IMG/VR virus record: IMGVR_UViG_3300045051_001256
Span: 1 to 39,479 of that record
Direction: 5' to 3' (one strand)
From: a virus
DNA length: 39,479 nucleotides
The notes beneath the pieces are model-generated. The model searched no databases. It had not been told where the DNA came from and saw only the letters and a program-made list of their open reading frames with translations. Position numbers and translations under genes: made by a program. Position 1 is the first letter of the stretch, and every line of letters begins with the position of its first letter. Shown here piece by piece: positions 23,424 through 30,863 of this stretch.

Positions 23424-24106
23424 CAACACTCTACGACGCGGTCTACGCGCGAAAAAACTACTCCGCCACCGCCCGGAAACTCGCACGATGGGCAAAAAAA
23501 GTACGTCGGCATCCCCGGGTATATGATGTGGGATCCGGAACGGGAAGGCTTGGGGTACAGCTTCAGAAGCAGGGATTGGATGTTTTGGGGATAGAGCCGT
23601 CATCGGGAATGTCACAGATAGGACTCCGGCGCGGCGTCATGTATCTTCCGTACCGCATACAGGATATTCCTATCCATGACGGTCGTCTCCCGCGCGATAT
23701 GGTGATCTGTTCGTTTGACGTACTCGACTATGTGATTGGCATTACGGAGTTTAAGCGTGCGCTGCAAAAGATCAATGCGCTCCTTGTCATGGGTGGCTAT
23801 TTATTTGTCGAAGGATGGAACAAAGACACGATGCGGGATGTCTACGAGTTTCATCGAAAAATCGAGTTTAAGGGGGGATTCCGTACCAGCGAAACAACAT
23901 ACTCCCCGCAGCGGGATGTATTCGACGTACAATTTACCTATTGGAAATACGATACTGCGCTTCCTGTTATCGAAACGCACACCCTCAGCCCGTGGTTTGG
24001 CAGGAATGTATCGTGGATGTCCTATTGCGGGTTTGATCCGGTAGAAGTAAAGGCTGATAAATACTCCGTGAAGGCGATATTTAAGAAGGTGGGGAACGGT
24101 ATATGA
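23399..24106 (+). CDS. Class I SAM-dependent methyltransferase
   Basis: A 235-aa Rossmann methyltransferase. The SAM-binding glycine loop is RVYDVGSGTGRLG (residues 40-51), with post-motif ID in VLGIEPSSGM (acidic residue about 67) and a later LLVMGGYLFVEGWN strand, as in Methyltransf_11/25 members. ATG 23399 is preferred over TTG 23387. Given its place between the aminotransferase and a glycosyltransferase, it probably methylates a sugar hydroxyl or amine (an N-methyltransferase acting on the new amine is plausible). Its substrate is not shown by sequence. Confidence 0.85.
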   Translation: MVQAFDDIATLYDAVYARKNYSATARKLARWAKKVRRHPRVYDVGSGTGRLGVQLQKQGLDVLGIEPSSGMSQIGLRRGVMYLPYRIQDIPIHDGRLPRDMVICSFDVLDYVIGITEFKRALQKINALLVMGGYLFVEGWNKDTMRDVYEFHRKIEFKGGFRTSETTYSPQRDVFDVQFTYWKYDTALPVIETHTLSPWFGRNVSWMSYCGFDPVEVKADKYSVKAIFKKVGNGI

Positions 24107-25077
24107 AGATTGTGATCATGGATACGAACAGGCACGCGAAGCTTTCATCCGGATACGGGAATATGGCGCGAGCACTCGCGGAAGGGCTTGCGCGAAGGCA
24201 TCACGACGTATACTTCGATTCCCCGACGCTCTGCGGTGATCCGCAGCTTGATACCCTCGCAAAAAAACAATTCGTCCATACGCCGGAGACTATTTACCTT
24301 TGGACCAAGCCGCCGAAGTATATCCTCAACAATAATTTTCACGTGGAAAACAAGAACGTTTTTTTTACCATGCACGAGACGGAGACCTTCGAGGGGGAGA
24401 AGAAGGAGTGGCCGCTCTTTCTCAATCGATGTAAGCTTATCATCACGCCGACCGAGTGGAACATGAAGGTGTTTGTTTCCGCCGGCGTTACCATCCCGGT
24501 CGTCGTTGTTCCGCTCGCCGTCGACACGCGATACTACCATCCGTATGCGGCACCCGACCGATTCAACGTGCTGACGGTACATGAAGCGTGGGGTGCGGAG
24601 TCGTCCCGGGAAAACTGGCAGATGACGCTCGAAGCCTTTAGGGAGCTTTTCTCCGGAAAGAATAACGTCAATCTTACGGTAAAAACGTGGAACCTCAAGC
24701 CGGAGGTGATGGTAGAGATGCAAAAATCCGGTATGCTCGAGAATGTATCAGTGACATCAATGAGCCTCGAGCCGCAGGCCATGGCGTCACTTTATCAGCA
24801 GCATTTTCTTTTTGTCAAAAACAGCAACCGGGAGGGATGGAGTATCCCCTTGACTGAAGCCATGGCCTGCGGGATGCCGGTTATCGTCTATAAAAATCCG
24901 GTCCTTACGGAGAACGTGCGTTCCTATCCGCAAGTGTCGTGGTTTACCAAAAAAGATCAACTGAAGTATTACCTCGATTACTGGTACAAGGTATGGCGGA
25001 CGTCAAACGAGTATCTTTCGATGTTTTCGTGGCGTGCTTCCCTTGATCGCGTAGAGGACGCGCTAGAACTACTATGA
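24103..25077 (+). CDS. GT4-family glycosyltransferase
   Basis: A 324-aa GT-B enzyme. The N-terminal MKIVIMDTNRHAKLSSGYGNMARALAEGLARRHHDVYF is a typical acceptor-domain start with a glycine loop. The linker VLTVHEAWGAESSRENWQMTLEAFREL opens the donor domain. NREGWSIPLTEAMACGMPVIVYKNPVLTENVRSY contains the E-x7-E motif (EGWSIPLTE). All key features of a retaining transferase are present, so it is likely active. Overlaps by four bases on both sides, within the cassette. Confidence 0.9.
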   Translation: MKIVIMDTNRHAKLSSGYGNMARALAEGLARRHHDVYFDSPTLCGDPQLDTLAKKQFVHTPETIYLWTKPPKYILNNNFHVENKNVFFTMHETETFEGEKKEWPLFLNRCKLIITPTEWNMKVFVSAGVTIPVVVVPLAVDTRYYHPYAAPDRFNVLTVHEAWGAESSRENWQMTLEAFRELFSGKNNVNLTVKTWNLKPEVMVEMQKSGMLENVSVTSMSLEPQAMASLYQQHFLFVKNSNREGWSIPLTEAMACGMPVIVYKNPVLTENVRSYPQVSWFTKKDQLKYYLDYWYKVWRTSNEYLSMFSWRASLDRVEDALELL

Positions 25078-25760
25078 TATCCAGCAAATTGTTCGATAAG
25101 CGTGACTACAAAATGTCCCAGTACGCGGAAATTAAAGCATATTTTGAGGGCTGGTGGACGATCCTTAAAGACGAGAGGATCACGTTTTCGTACTCGAATC
25201 TCAACCGCGCATGGGAGTATGGGCAGATATTCAACAGCGCCGGGTTTGTAGGAAAGCGGGTACTCGACCTTGGTACGTGTAAGTCACTGGCGCCGATTTA
25301 CATGGTCCGCCGCCTCATGTGCGAGGTGACGACGTTCGACATGGCATTTGTTTCCGACCGTGAGCGGCTGTATACGGCATCCGGCGTGCGGGATCACGTA
25401 CAGATCGATCAGGGTGATCTCTTTAAGCCGCTCCCCTATGAGTCCGAGACGTTCGACTGCGTAACTGCCTTTTCTACGATAGAGCACGTGACGGACCATG
25501 CGATGATGGTCAAGGAAATGAAGCGGGTATGCAAAAAATCCGGGTATATCTGTTTGACGACCGACTACATGGAAGGAGCCGTCACTGCTATCAAGAGCGG
25601 TACGACATTCAATGAAGGACAGCTCGAGCAGCTTATCAAGGATTTTTCTCTGCCGATTCTCGGAGAAAAAAATTACCATAATGTCGATATAAAGAATCAG
25701 GAGGAATTGGCGGTCGAAGGAAAGTATACCTTTGCTTCGCTGGTCATGCAAAATCTATGA
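25074..25760 (+). CDS. Class I SAM-dependent methyltransferase
   Basis: A 228-aa protein. GKRVLDLGTCKSLAPIYMVRR (about 60-80) is a variant glycine loop (LDLGTCKS in place of LDLGxGxG). DVTTF-type CEVTTFDMAFVSDRERLY follows, then GDLFKPLPYESETFDCVTAFSTIEHVTD (motif IV and post-IV) and EMKRVCKKSGYICLTT. This is the Methyltransf_11 layout, common in O-methylation of sugars and lipids. The altered glycine loop may still bind SAM. It is translationally coupled to the GT4 gene before it and the FkbM gene after it. Confidence 0.8.
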   Translation: MISSKLFDKRDYKMSQYAEIKAYFEGWWTILKDERITFSYSNLNRAWEYGQIFNSAGFVGKRVLDLGTCKSLAPIYMVRRLMCEVTTFDMAFVSDRERLYTASGVRDHVQIDQGDLFKPLPYESETFDCVTAFSTIEHVTDHAMMVKEMKRVCKKSGYICLTTDYMEGAVTAIKSGTTFNEGQLEQLIKDFSLPILGEKNYHNVDIKNQEELAVEGKYTFASLVMQNL

Positions 25761-26401
25761 GTGACGACATATGCCTTATCGGCAGCCTTAATTTTGTTGT
25801 ACGTCCGGGAAGCACGGATAGGGACATCATCGACGAAGTGATCACGCGGGACGCATATCACGTGAAAGACTACATACGGCCCGGGATGGTCGTGATTGAC
25901 GTGGGGGCGCATATCGGATCATTTACGGTATTTGCCGGGCAGCTGGGTGCTCGTGTACTGTCATTTGAGCCGATGCAGGAAAGCTTCGATATGTTGCAGC
26001 GGAACATCCGGGAGAACAATGTCGATGCAGCGGCACGGCATATCGGCATTTGGAATGAGCCCGGGATGCAGACGCTTCATATTCGGCAACGAAACTTCGG
26101 CGGCACGGGATTTTTCACGAACGGTCCGCTGACGGAAAAAATCGGCGTCATCACGCTCGACAACGTATTCAAGAACGAAGGAGTAGATCGCTGTGATTTT
26201 CTTAAATTGGATTGTGAGGACTCGGAGCTTTTAATCTTACAGGCATTTCACTATCTGGACCGCGTCGTTCGACTCGCGGTAGAGTATGTGAGCGCACGCC
26301 GTCGCGACGATATTCTCTCATTGTTGAGCGATAGGTTTGCTTGCTCGGTAGTGGGCAACGATGTCATGGGAATTATCCATGCGGAAAGGAACGCACTATG
26401 A
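25757..26401 (+). CDS. FkbM-family methyltransferase
   Basis: A 214-aa protein with the FkbM signature: PGMVVIDVGAHIGSFTVFAGQLG (SAM loop), LSFEPMQESFDMLQRNIRENN, and FLKLDCEDSELLILQAF, matching the family motif FLK-I/L-D-x-E-x-x-E. FkbM enzymes O-methylate sugars on glycans or natural products. It is the third methyltransferase of the cassette, so the product probably carries more than one methyl group, or different sugars are methylated. Confidence 0.9.
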   Translation: MSDDICLIGSLNFVVRPGSTDRDIIDEVITRDAYHVKDYIRPGMVVIDVGAHIGSFTVFAGQLGARVLSFEPMQESFDMLQRNIRENNVDAAARHIGIWNEPGMQTLHIRQRNFGGTGFFTNGPLTEKIGVITLDNVFKNEGVDRCDFLKLDCEDSELLILQAFHYLDRVVRLAVEYVSARRRDDILSLLSDRFACSVVGNDVMGIIHAERNAL

Positions 26402-27225
26402 TCATCGGACTCTATGCTAAGCACGCGGGACTTATCCAGATGCTTGCGGATTTGTGGCAGGGAATGGGCCATGAGGTGCGTCTTTCTCCCTTGTGGCCGG
26501 GATTCTCGAAAACGTGGCGGGGAGATGAGGACATCATCGTGTCTACGCTGCCGTACGATAAGGAGTCGCTAACGACCGGAAAGCCGACGATTGTCTACTA
26601 TACGGATCCCACGTTCCCCTATCTTCAGAAAAACGTACAGGACTTGTTTGACGCAAAGGCAATTCAAGTGATCGGTGCTGAGGATTGTTATCTTCCGGAG
26701 CATTTTCCCCAGGGCGTAACGAGATTTATTCCGTTTGCGGTCAATCCAAAAGAGTATCCGGTGTATCGACCGGACAGAAACGAGGTGATTGTGGTCAATA
26801 GGAAGCCCGAGGAGCGATGGAAAGAGGTCATCCGGGGGGCAACCGGCGTGTACATGGACCTTGATGCGTATCTTGACGGTATTCCGTACCGCGTCGTCAA
26901 CGATACGGATACCGGATCGTTCCGTCAAAACTACGCACGGAGCAAGGTGCTGTTCTATTTCAGCAATTCTCCGTATACGCTCGTGATGTTTGAGGCAATG
27001 ACAGTAGGGATGCCTATCGTGGCATTTAACCATCATCATGCGGCAAAGAGTCATCCGATCGAGAAGTATCTCAATCTGTATTCTACGGACCGCGATCATA
27101 TCAGATCACTCCTTCGTCGGTTCCTTGAGTTGGATGGTGAGCACCTTCGGCAGAAATATCCGGCGCTTCCTTCGTTCGATGTCGTACAGAAAATGTGGGA
27201 CTACGCCTTTCATTTCGCACCATAA
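26398..27225 (+). CDS. GT-B-type glycosyltransferase-like protein
   Basis: A 275-aa protein whose start ATG 26398 is in an ATGA overlap. The N-terminal half (MIIGLYAKHAGLIQMLADLWQGMGHEVRLSPLWPGFSKTW) is acceptor-like. The C-terminal half has FYFSNSPYTLVMFEAMTVGMPIVAFNHHHAAKSHPIEKYLN, a GT4-like donor region with one Glu kept (FEAM) and the first replaced. It is a diverged member, or acts on an unusual donor. The remaining cassette context supports a glycan role. Confidence 0.75.
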   Translation: MIIGLYAKHAGLIQMLADLWQGMGHEVRLSPLWPGFSKTWRGDEDIIVSTLPYDKESLTTGKPTIVYYTDPTFPYLQKNVQDLFDAKAIQVIGAEDCYLPEHFPQGVTRFIPFAVNPKEYPVYRPDRNEVIVVNRKPEERWKEVIRGATGVYMDLDAYLDGIPYRVVNDTDTGSFRQNYARSKVLFYFSNSPYTLVMFEAMTVGMPIVAFNHHHAAKSHPIEKYLNLYSTDRDHIRSLLRRFLELDGEHLRQKYPALPSFDVVQKMWDYAFHFAP

Positions 27226-27235
27226 TATATTCAAC

Positions 27236-27270
27236 GATCGGGCCCATTATTAGGTTTGGTGGGCCTGATC
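27236..27270 (+). other. 11-bp hairpin before the last cassette gene
   Basis: GATCGGGCCCA (27236-27246) pairs with TGGGCCTGATC (27260-27270), 11 pairs with one G-U, 13-base loop. It fills the 57-base gap between two glycosyltransferase genes, the largest gap within the cassette. No T tract follows, so it is not a simple terminator. It may tune expression or stabilise one mRNA segment. Confidence 0.6.
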
Positions 27271-27282
27271 ATCGAGTAGCTT

Positions 27283-28218
27283 ATGAACATTCTTTTTGTC
27301 GAGCCACACTTGGCGGTATGCGGGGGGATCCGCAGGATCCACGAGATAGCAAATGGTCTCGTCGCGCTCGGTCACACGGTAACGATATCCGTTCCGGACT
27401 GGGTATATGACACCGGTCAGCTTGGCGGATGGATGCCGCAGTCGTTTGGAAAGATTCCGGAGCGTCAGGCGGTAAAGCGGTCGTTCGACGTCGTCATATT
27501 TAATGAGGAGACACAATGGGCGCTGGCGAGGAAAATACCGGCAGTGCTACGGATATACTACGCCCTTCACTGGGCGGTCCTGCATAAAGACTACAATGTC
27601 TTGCGCGCGGCATATAACGGTGGGTTCCGGATTATCGCGAACAGTCAATGGACGGCGGACGCAATGTTTCTCGAAACCGGTGCCCGTCCGCCGGTCCATC
27701 ATGGAGGAATAGACCACGATATGTTCCGTCCGGTAGAGGTGGAGAAGGACGTAGATATACTCTACTATGGCGCTTCCCGTACGTGGAAAGGAAGCTACAT
27801 AGCGGAAGAGGTGGCAAAGCGACTGAGGTTGACCTCCCGGAAGTTCGGCGATAATTCCGGCATACCGCAGCAGAAAATGGCCGAGGCATACTCCCGGGCC
27901 CGGGTATTTATCTCACCCTCATGGTATGAGGGATGGAATTGGCCGGCTCTGGAAGCGATGGCATGTGGCGTACCGGTTATTTTATCGGATGACGGGGGAT
28001 CCGCCGATTATGCGCGGGACAAGGCTAATTGCCTTATTTTCAAGAATAGGTCCGTCGTAGAAGCCTCTGTATTGACGCAGGTGGTCCTCAAAAATAAGCG
28101 GATGTATGATTCGTTGTCTAAAAATGGCGTTGCAACGGCCCTCACCTATAATTGGCCGGAAAGTATAAAGGAATACGAGTCGATACTGTTTCGCATGTTG
28201 CCCGGTGTGCTATCATAA
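27283..28218 (+). CDS. GT4-family glycosyltransferase
   Basis: A 311-aa protein, last in the cassette. N-terminal MNILFVEPHLAVCGGIRRIHEIANGLVALGHTVTI is a standard GT4 start. The donor domain begins near VDILYYGASRTWKGSYIAEE and contains the E-x7-E region PSWYEGWNWPALEAMACGVPVILSDDGGSADY. It appears intact and active. The stop codon lies two bases after the extended -10 of the small-terminase promoter (28208-28216), so the end of the gene doubles as a promoter. Confidence 0.9.
   Translation: MNILFVEPHLAVCGGIRRIHEIANGLVALGHTVTISVPDWVYDTGQLGGWMPQSFGKIPERQAVKRSFDVVIFNEETQWALARKIPAVLRIYYALHWAVLHKDYNVLRAAYNGGFRIIANSQWTADAMFLETGARPPVHHGGIDHDMFRPVEVEKDVDILYYGASRTWKGSYIAEEVAKRLRLTSRKFGDNSGIPQQKMAEAYSRARVFISPSWYEGWNWPALEAMACGVPVILSDDGGSADYARDKANCLIFKNRSVVEASVLTQVVLKNKRMYDSLSKNGVATALTYNWPESIKEYESILFRMLPGVLS
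28208..28216 (+). promoter_or_regulatory. Extended -10 promoter for the small terminase (leaderless)
   Basis: TG-C-TATCAT (28208-28216) is a good extended -10. The ATG at 28223 follows 6 bases later, at the expected start site. No clear -35 is seen, which extended -10 promoters can do without. No Shine-Dalgarno site precedes the ATG, consistent with a leaderless mRNA. Confidence 0.6.
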
Positions 28219-28222
28219 CCCT

Positions 28223-28759
28223 ATGGATACTCCCGCTGTCCCGGACCCACCAGCATCTCCTGTACAAGATACGACATCAGTGTCCTCTTCTGTCCCATTG
28301 AGTCCTATTGTGACCGAACAAAAACCGACAAGTTGGAAGCCGAGCGACAAGCAAAAGCTGTGGTTACACACTGCGATGCAATTGCGGACGAAAATGGTGA
28401 CGAAAATTGCTGCTGAGTGTAAAGTGGATCGCGGCGTGTACTACGAATGGTGCCATGACGGCCCTGAGTTTCTTCTCTGGTATAACAAGGAGTTCGATGC
28501 GTGGCTGGATGAAATAAAGGTCGAGCTTATCAAATCCGGCGTGAAGCAGGCGGAAACGAATCACTCGTGGTGGCGCGACATGATGATCCTTATGGGTATT
28601 ATGAAGCCGGAGCAATTTGAGCAACAGCAAACAAAGCCGATCAATCAGGTAAATGTCATGGCCGCAGCGTTTACGAAGTCTGCGGAAGAAAGGGGAATCG
28701 CTGTCGATGGAGATATTACCGGATCAGTTCCTACAGCTAGCCCGGACGGATCCTCGTAA
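28223..28759 (+). CDS. terS: Terminase small subunit
   Basis: A 178-aa protein. An unstructured Pro/Ser/Thr-rich tail (1-50) precedes a helix-turn-helix region, KPSDKQKLWLHTAMQLRTKMVTKIAAECKVDRGVYYEWCHDGPEFLLWYNKEFDAWLDE, as in many phage small terminases, which recognise the packaging start and regulate the large subunit. The C-terminal part is a coiled tail (SGVKQAETNHSWWRDMMILMGIMKPEQFEQQQ). It overlaps the large subunit by 53 bases. Context (immediately before the terminase ATPase) makes the call firm. ATG 28223 fits the leaderless promoter; GTG 28205 is upstream in frame. Confidence 0.85.
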   Translation: MDTPAVPDPPASPVQDTTSVSSSVPLSPIVTEQKPTSWKPSDKQKLWLHTAMQLRTKMVTKIAAECKVDRGVYYEWCHDGPEFLLWYNKEFDAWLDEIKVELIKSGVKQAETNHSWWRDMMILMGIMKPEQFEQQQTKPINQVNVMAAAFTKSAEERGIAVDGDITGSVPTASPDGSS

Positions 28760-29621
28760 AATAATCGAGGGGATGTTTTGGGTGGAGGATCCGCAAGCAC
28801 GGATCGTTCCGTTTACCTTCAATGAGGTACAGACGGATTACTACGATGGCCGCACGAGCCGTGATGACATCCTCAAAGCCCGGCAGCAGGGTTTCTCGAC
28901 GCTTATCCTTGCCGAGTTCACGGTGGATTTTCTTACCATCCCTAACATATGGTGTGTGTGCGTATCACATGAGTCTGAAGCTACAAAGCGTCTCTTTCGG
29001 AAGGTCCATCTCTTTCTTCAGCGCCTTCCCTTCGTTACGCCGCTGGATACATCAAATACCAATATGATCGTCAATAAGGCGACAAACTCAGTGTTCTATA
29101 TCGGCACCGCAGGATCGCGCTCGTTCGGTCAGGGAGACACTATCCATCGGCTTCATTTATCCGAGTTCTCCCGGTATCCGGATCCGGAGCGTTTGATCCG
29201 AAACATTGTGCCTGCTGTACCCAATGACGGGGTGATCATTAAAGAAACGACGGCAAACGGCATGGGCAATTTCCATCATGGTGAATGGGTGAAGGAAAAA
29301 GAAGGCAAGAGTCCCTTCCGTCCCTATTTTTCTCCATGGTTTGCTACGAAGCGTTATGCTGTTGAGCCGCCGCATCAGTTGGGATGGACCGCAGAGGAGC
29401 AGAACATTGCAAAGCTGTACCGTCTTTCTCCCGCGCAGCTGTACTGGCGCCGGAATATGATTGCGACGTTGGGTTCCATCGATTCTTTCAAGGAGCAGTA
29501 TCCGGCGACGGACCTTGAGGCATTTCTTTCGTCCGGAGTATCTGCGTTTGATAAGGAAGCACTCGGATGGTTTTATAATACGACGGTCAGACCTCCGTCG
29601 TTTGTGGGGGTACTCGAATGA
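28707..29621 (+). CDS. terL: Terminase large subunit, ATPase part
   Basis: A 304-aa protein holding the packaging motor ATPase. Walker A-like KARQQGFSTLI (about 57-67) matches the Q/G-x-x-ST variant of phage terminases; CVCVSHESEATKRLF follows as a Q/coupling-type segment; the Walker B region is IHRLHLSEFSRY with catalytic Glu 153. VIIKETTANGMGNFHHGEW is the motif III area. It ends at FVGVLE, just before the usual linker to the nuclease, which is encoded separately at 29641. ATG 28707 is chosen because AAAGGGG lies upstream; ATG 28653 is possible. The two parts presumably assemble into one motor. Confidence 0.8.
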   Translation: MEILPDQFLQLARTDPRKIIEGMFWVEDPQARIVPFTFNEVQTDYYDGRTSRDDILKARQQGFSTLILAEFTVDFLTIPNIWCVCVSHESEATKRLFRKVHLFLQRLPFVTPLDTSNTNMIVNKATNSVFYIGTAGSRSFGQGDTIHRLHLSEFSRYPDPERLIRNIVPAVPNDGVIIKETTANGMGNFHHGEWVKEKEGKSPFRPYFSPWFATKRYAVEPPHQLGWTAEEQNIAKLYRLSPAQLYWRRNMIATLGSIDSFKEQYPATDLEAFLSSGVSAFDKEALGWFYNTTVRPPSFVGVLE

Positions 29622-29648
29622 CATTTGTGGAGGTATTCGAATGACATT
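29601..29648 (+). repeat. 23-bp tandem duplication at the terminase domain junction
   Basis: The sequence repeats with period 23 (29601-29625 against 29624-29648, two mismatches in 25). Each unit has a purine-rich ribosome site and GAATGACATT. The first unit holds the ATPase stop (TGA 29619-29621) overlapping an ATG (29618), whose 8-codon frame ends at TGA 29642-29644, overlapping the nuclease ATG (29641). This makes two ATGA stop/start junctions in a row. Confidence 0.9.
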
Positions 29649-30336
29649 GCAACCAGATGAAAATGGATGGCTCAAGGTGTGGGAGAAGCCGCTGCCTAAT
29701 TCTCTTTATTTCATTTCAGCCGACGTGGGCAAATCAGGAGATTTTTCTTCAGCTTCGGTGCAGCACTGGGGAAGGAATGAACAGGTAGCAACGGTCCATG
29801 GTCACTTCGAGCCGGATTACTTCGGTCAGATTCTCTTTAAGCTCGGTCACTATTACAACGATGCGCTGGTTATTCCGGAAAACAACGGTATAGGAGCGGG
29901 GTGTGTTGCAGCGCTTCGGCTTATGGATTATCCGAATCTCTACACGGTGAAGGTGCTGATTGATCAGCAGATCAACAAGGTGGAGGAGACATACGGATTC
30001 AACACGAATACACGCACGCGACCGCTTCTTATCGCCGCAGGACAGAAGTCGATCCGGGAGCATGCGGCAATCATCCGGGATGCCGACTACATTCTTGAGA
30101 TGCAGGCGTTTCAGCGTAACACCGACGGAAAGTTTGAGGCAGCCCGTACCTCGACCGGTATCGAGAAGGACGATCGTGTAATGACGTTTCTCATAGGACA
30201 ATGGTATTACCAGACGAATCCGGTCCCTGAGTTTGCCGGACTTTCTTCCGGAGGATCGTTTTCCGCTCCGGATGGCGGTCCATCACTTAATGCGCCGATG
30301 GGGACCGGCCTTGATACCATGGACTTTACGAGCTAA
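29641..30336 (+). CDS. terL: Terminase large subunit, nuclease part
   Basis: A 231-aa protein with the RNase H-like nuclease of large terminases: first acidic residue in YFISADVGKSGDFSSASV (D28), second in LVIPENNGIGAG (E80) and third in IEKDDRVMTF (D177/D178), coordinating two metals for DNA cleavage. The opening ENGWLKVWEKPLPNSLY is the usual linker sequence between ATPase and nuclease in single-chain terminases. It has its own GGAGG ribosome site in the tandem duplication. It appears intact rather than a decayed fragment. The C-terminal tail is Gly/Ser-rich. Confidence 0.85.
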   Translation: MTLQPDENGWLKVWEKPLPNSLYFISADVGKSGDFSSASVQHWGRNEQVATVHGHFEPDYFGQILFKLGHYYNDALVIPENNGIGAGCVAALRLMDYPNLYTVKVLIDQQINKVEETYGFNTNTRTRPLLIAAGQKSIREHAAIIRDADYILEMQAFQRNTDGKFEAARTSTGIEKDDRVMTFLIGQWYYQTNPVPEFAGLSSGGSFSAPDGGPSLNAPMGTGLDTMDFTS

Positions 30337-30340
30337 CCAT

Positions 30341-30538
30341 ATGACAAACGATATCAAAACAAGGCTCGATTTACTCAACACAAAAATGGCGATCGTCAAG
30401 CAAACGATCGTCGATCATCACTCGGGGGAAATATACATTTCGTGGAAGGACGATAAGATGTTAGTTAAGTTTACAACGTCCATCGATGTCGAGGTCCATT
30501 CAACCGATCACTTGACAAACAGACCGGAAAGGTCTTAG
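30341..30538 (+). CDS. Hypothetical protein (65 aa)
   Basis: Starts 4 bases after the nuclease. MTNDIKTRLDLLNTKMAIVKQ is a helical start; EIYISWKDDKMLVKFTTSIDVEV is a pair of strands. It has no recognised motif. Small genes at this place, between terminase and portal, are common in tailed phages and often minor head factors. Its end overlaps the copy-2 late promoter, with the stop codon TAG inside TAGGAT. Confidence 0.6.
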   Translation: MTNDIKTRLDLLNTKMAIVKQTIVDHHSGEIYISWKDDKMLVKFTTSIDVEVHSTDHLTNRPERS

Positions 30539-30541
30539 GAT
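30512..30541 (+). promoter_or_regulatory. Late-type promoter, copy 2 (TTGACA-N18-TAGGAT)
   Basis: TTGACA (30512-30517), 18 bases, TAGGAT (30536-30541), inside the end of the preceding small gene. It has the same boxes and spacing as copies at 3573 and 35571; spacer sequences differ, which argues for selection on the boxes. Confidence 0.75.
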
Positions 30542-30553
30542 TATTTCTGAGAT

Positions 30554-30600
30554 CGTTATAGCGAATAGACTAGCGACGCCGCAGAGGCGCCGCTTTTTTT
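30554..30600 (+). promoter_or_regulatory. Conserved leader motif plus terminator hairpin, copy 2
   Basis: CGTTATAGCGAATAGACTA is followed by the hairpin GCG-A-CGCC / GGCG-C-CGC (one mismatch, loop GCAGA or similar) and T7 (30594-30600). ATG 30601 follows directly. The stem differs in sequence from the other two copies but remains paired. Confidence 0.75.
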
Positions 30601-30861
30601 ATGCAACTTACCATCGCCATCATTGCCGGAATCATCGCTGGATCGCTTGTGGGGTATATCATATATCTTCGTCTCACTATCGCGAAGGAACGCGCTGCCG
30701 GCGCTATGAAAAATACCAAGAAACTCGAAAAAACACCCGTCCGTCCGGATGACTTAGGGGGGAAGAACACCATTGCCGAGCCAGATAACACAATAGCGCT
30801 TGAGGACATGCCAAACCCATACCTTATCAATCCGCACACACAGGTCCAATTTACTAGCTAG
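30601..30861 (+). CDS. Small membrane-anchored protein (86 aa)
   Basis: The ATG abuts the T tract of the late leader and no Shine-Dalgarno site is seen. MQLTIAIIAGIIAGSLVGYIIYLRLTIAKERAA gives an N-terminal membrane helix (about 3-24), followed by a basic then acidic, disordered tail (DDLGGKNTIAEPDNTIALEDMPNPYLIN). Being first in the capsid module and joined closely to the portal (2 bases), it may anchor a structure at the membrane during assembly. A holin-like role is less likely with one helix. No family recognised. Confidence 0.6.
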   Translation: MQLTIAIIAGIIAGSLVGYIIYLRLTIAKERAAGAMKNTKKLEKTPVRPDDLGGKNTIAEPDNTIALEDMPNPYLINPHTQVQFTS

Positions 30862-30863
30862 CT

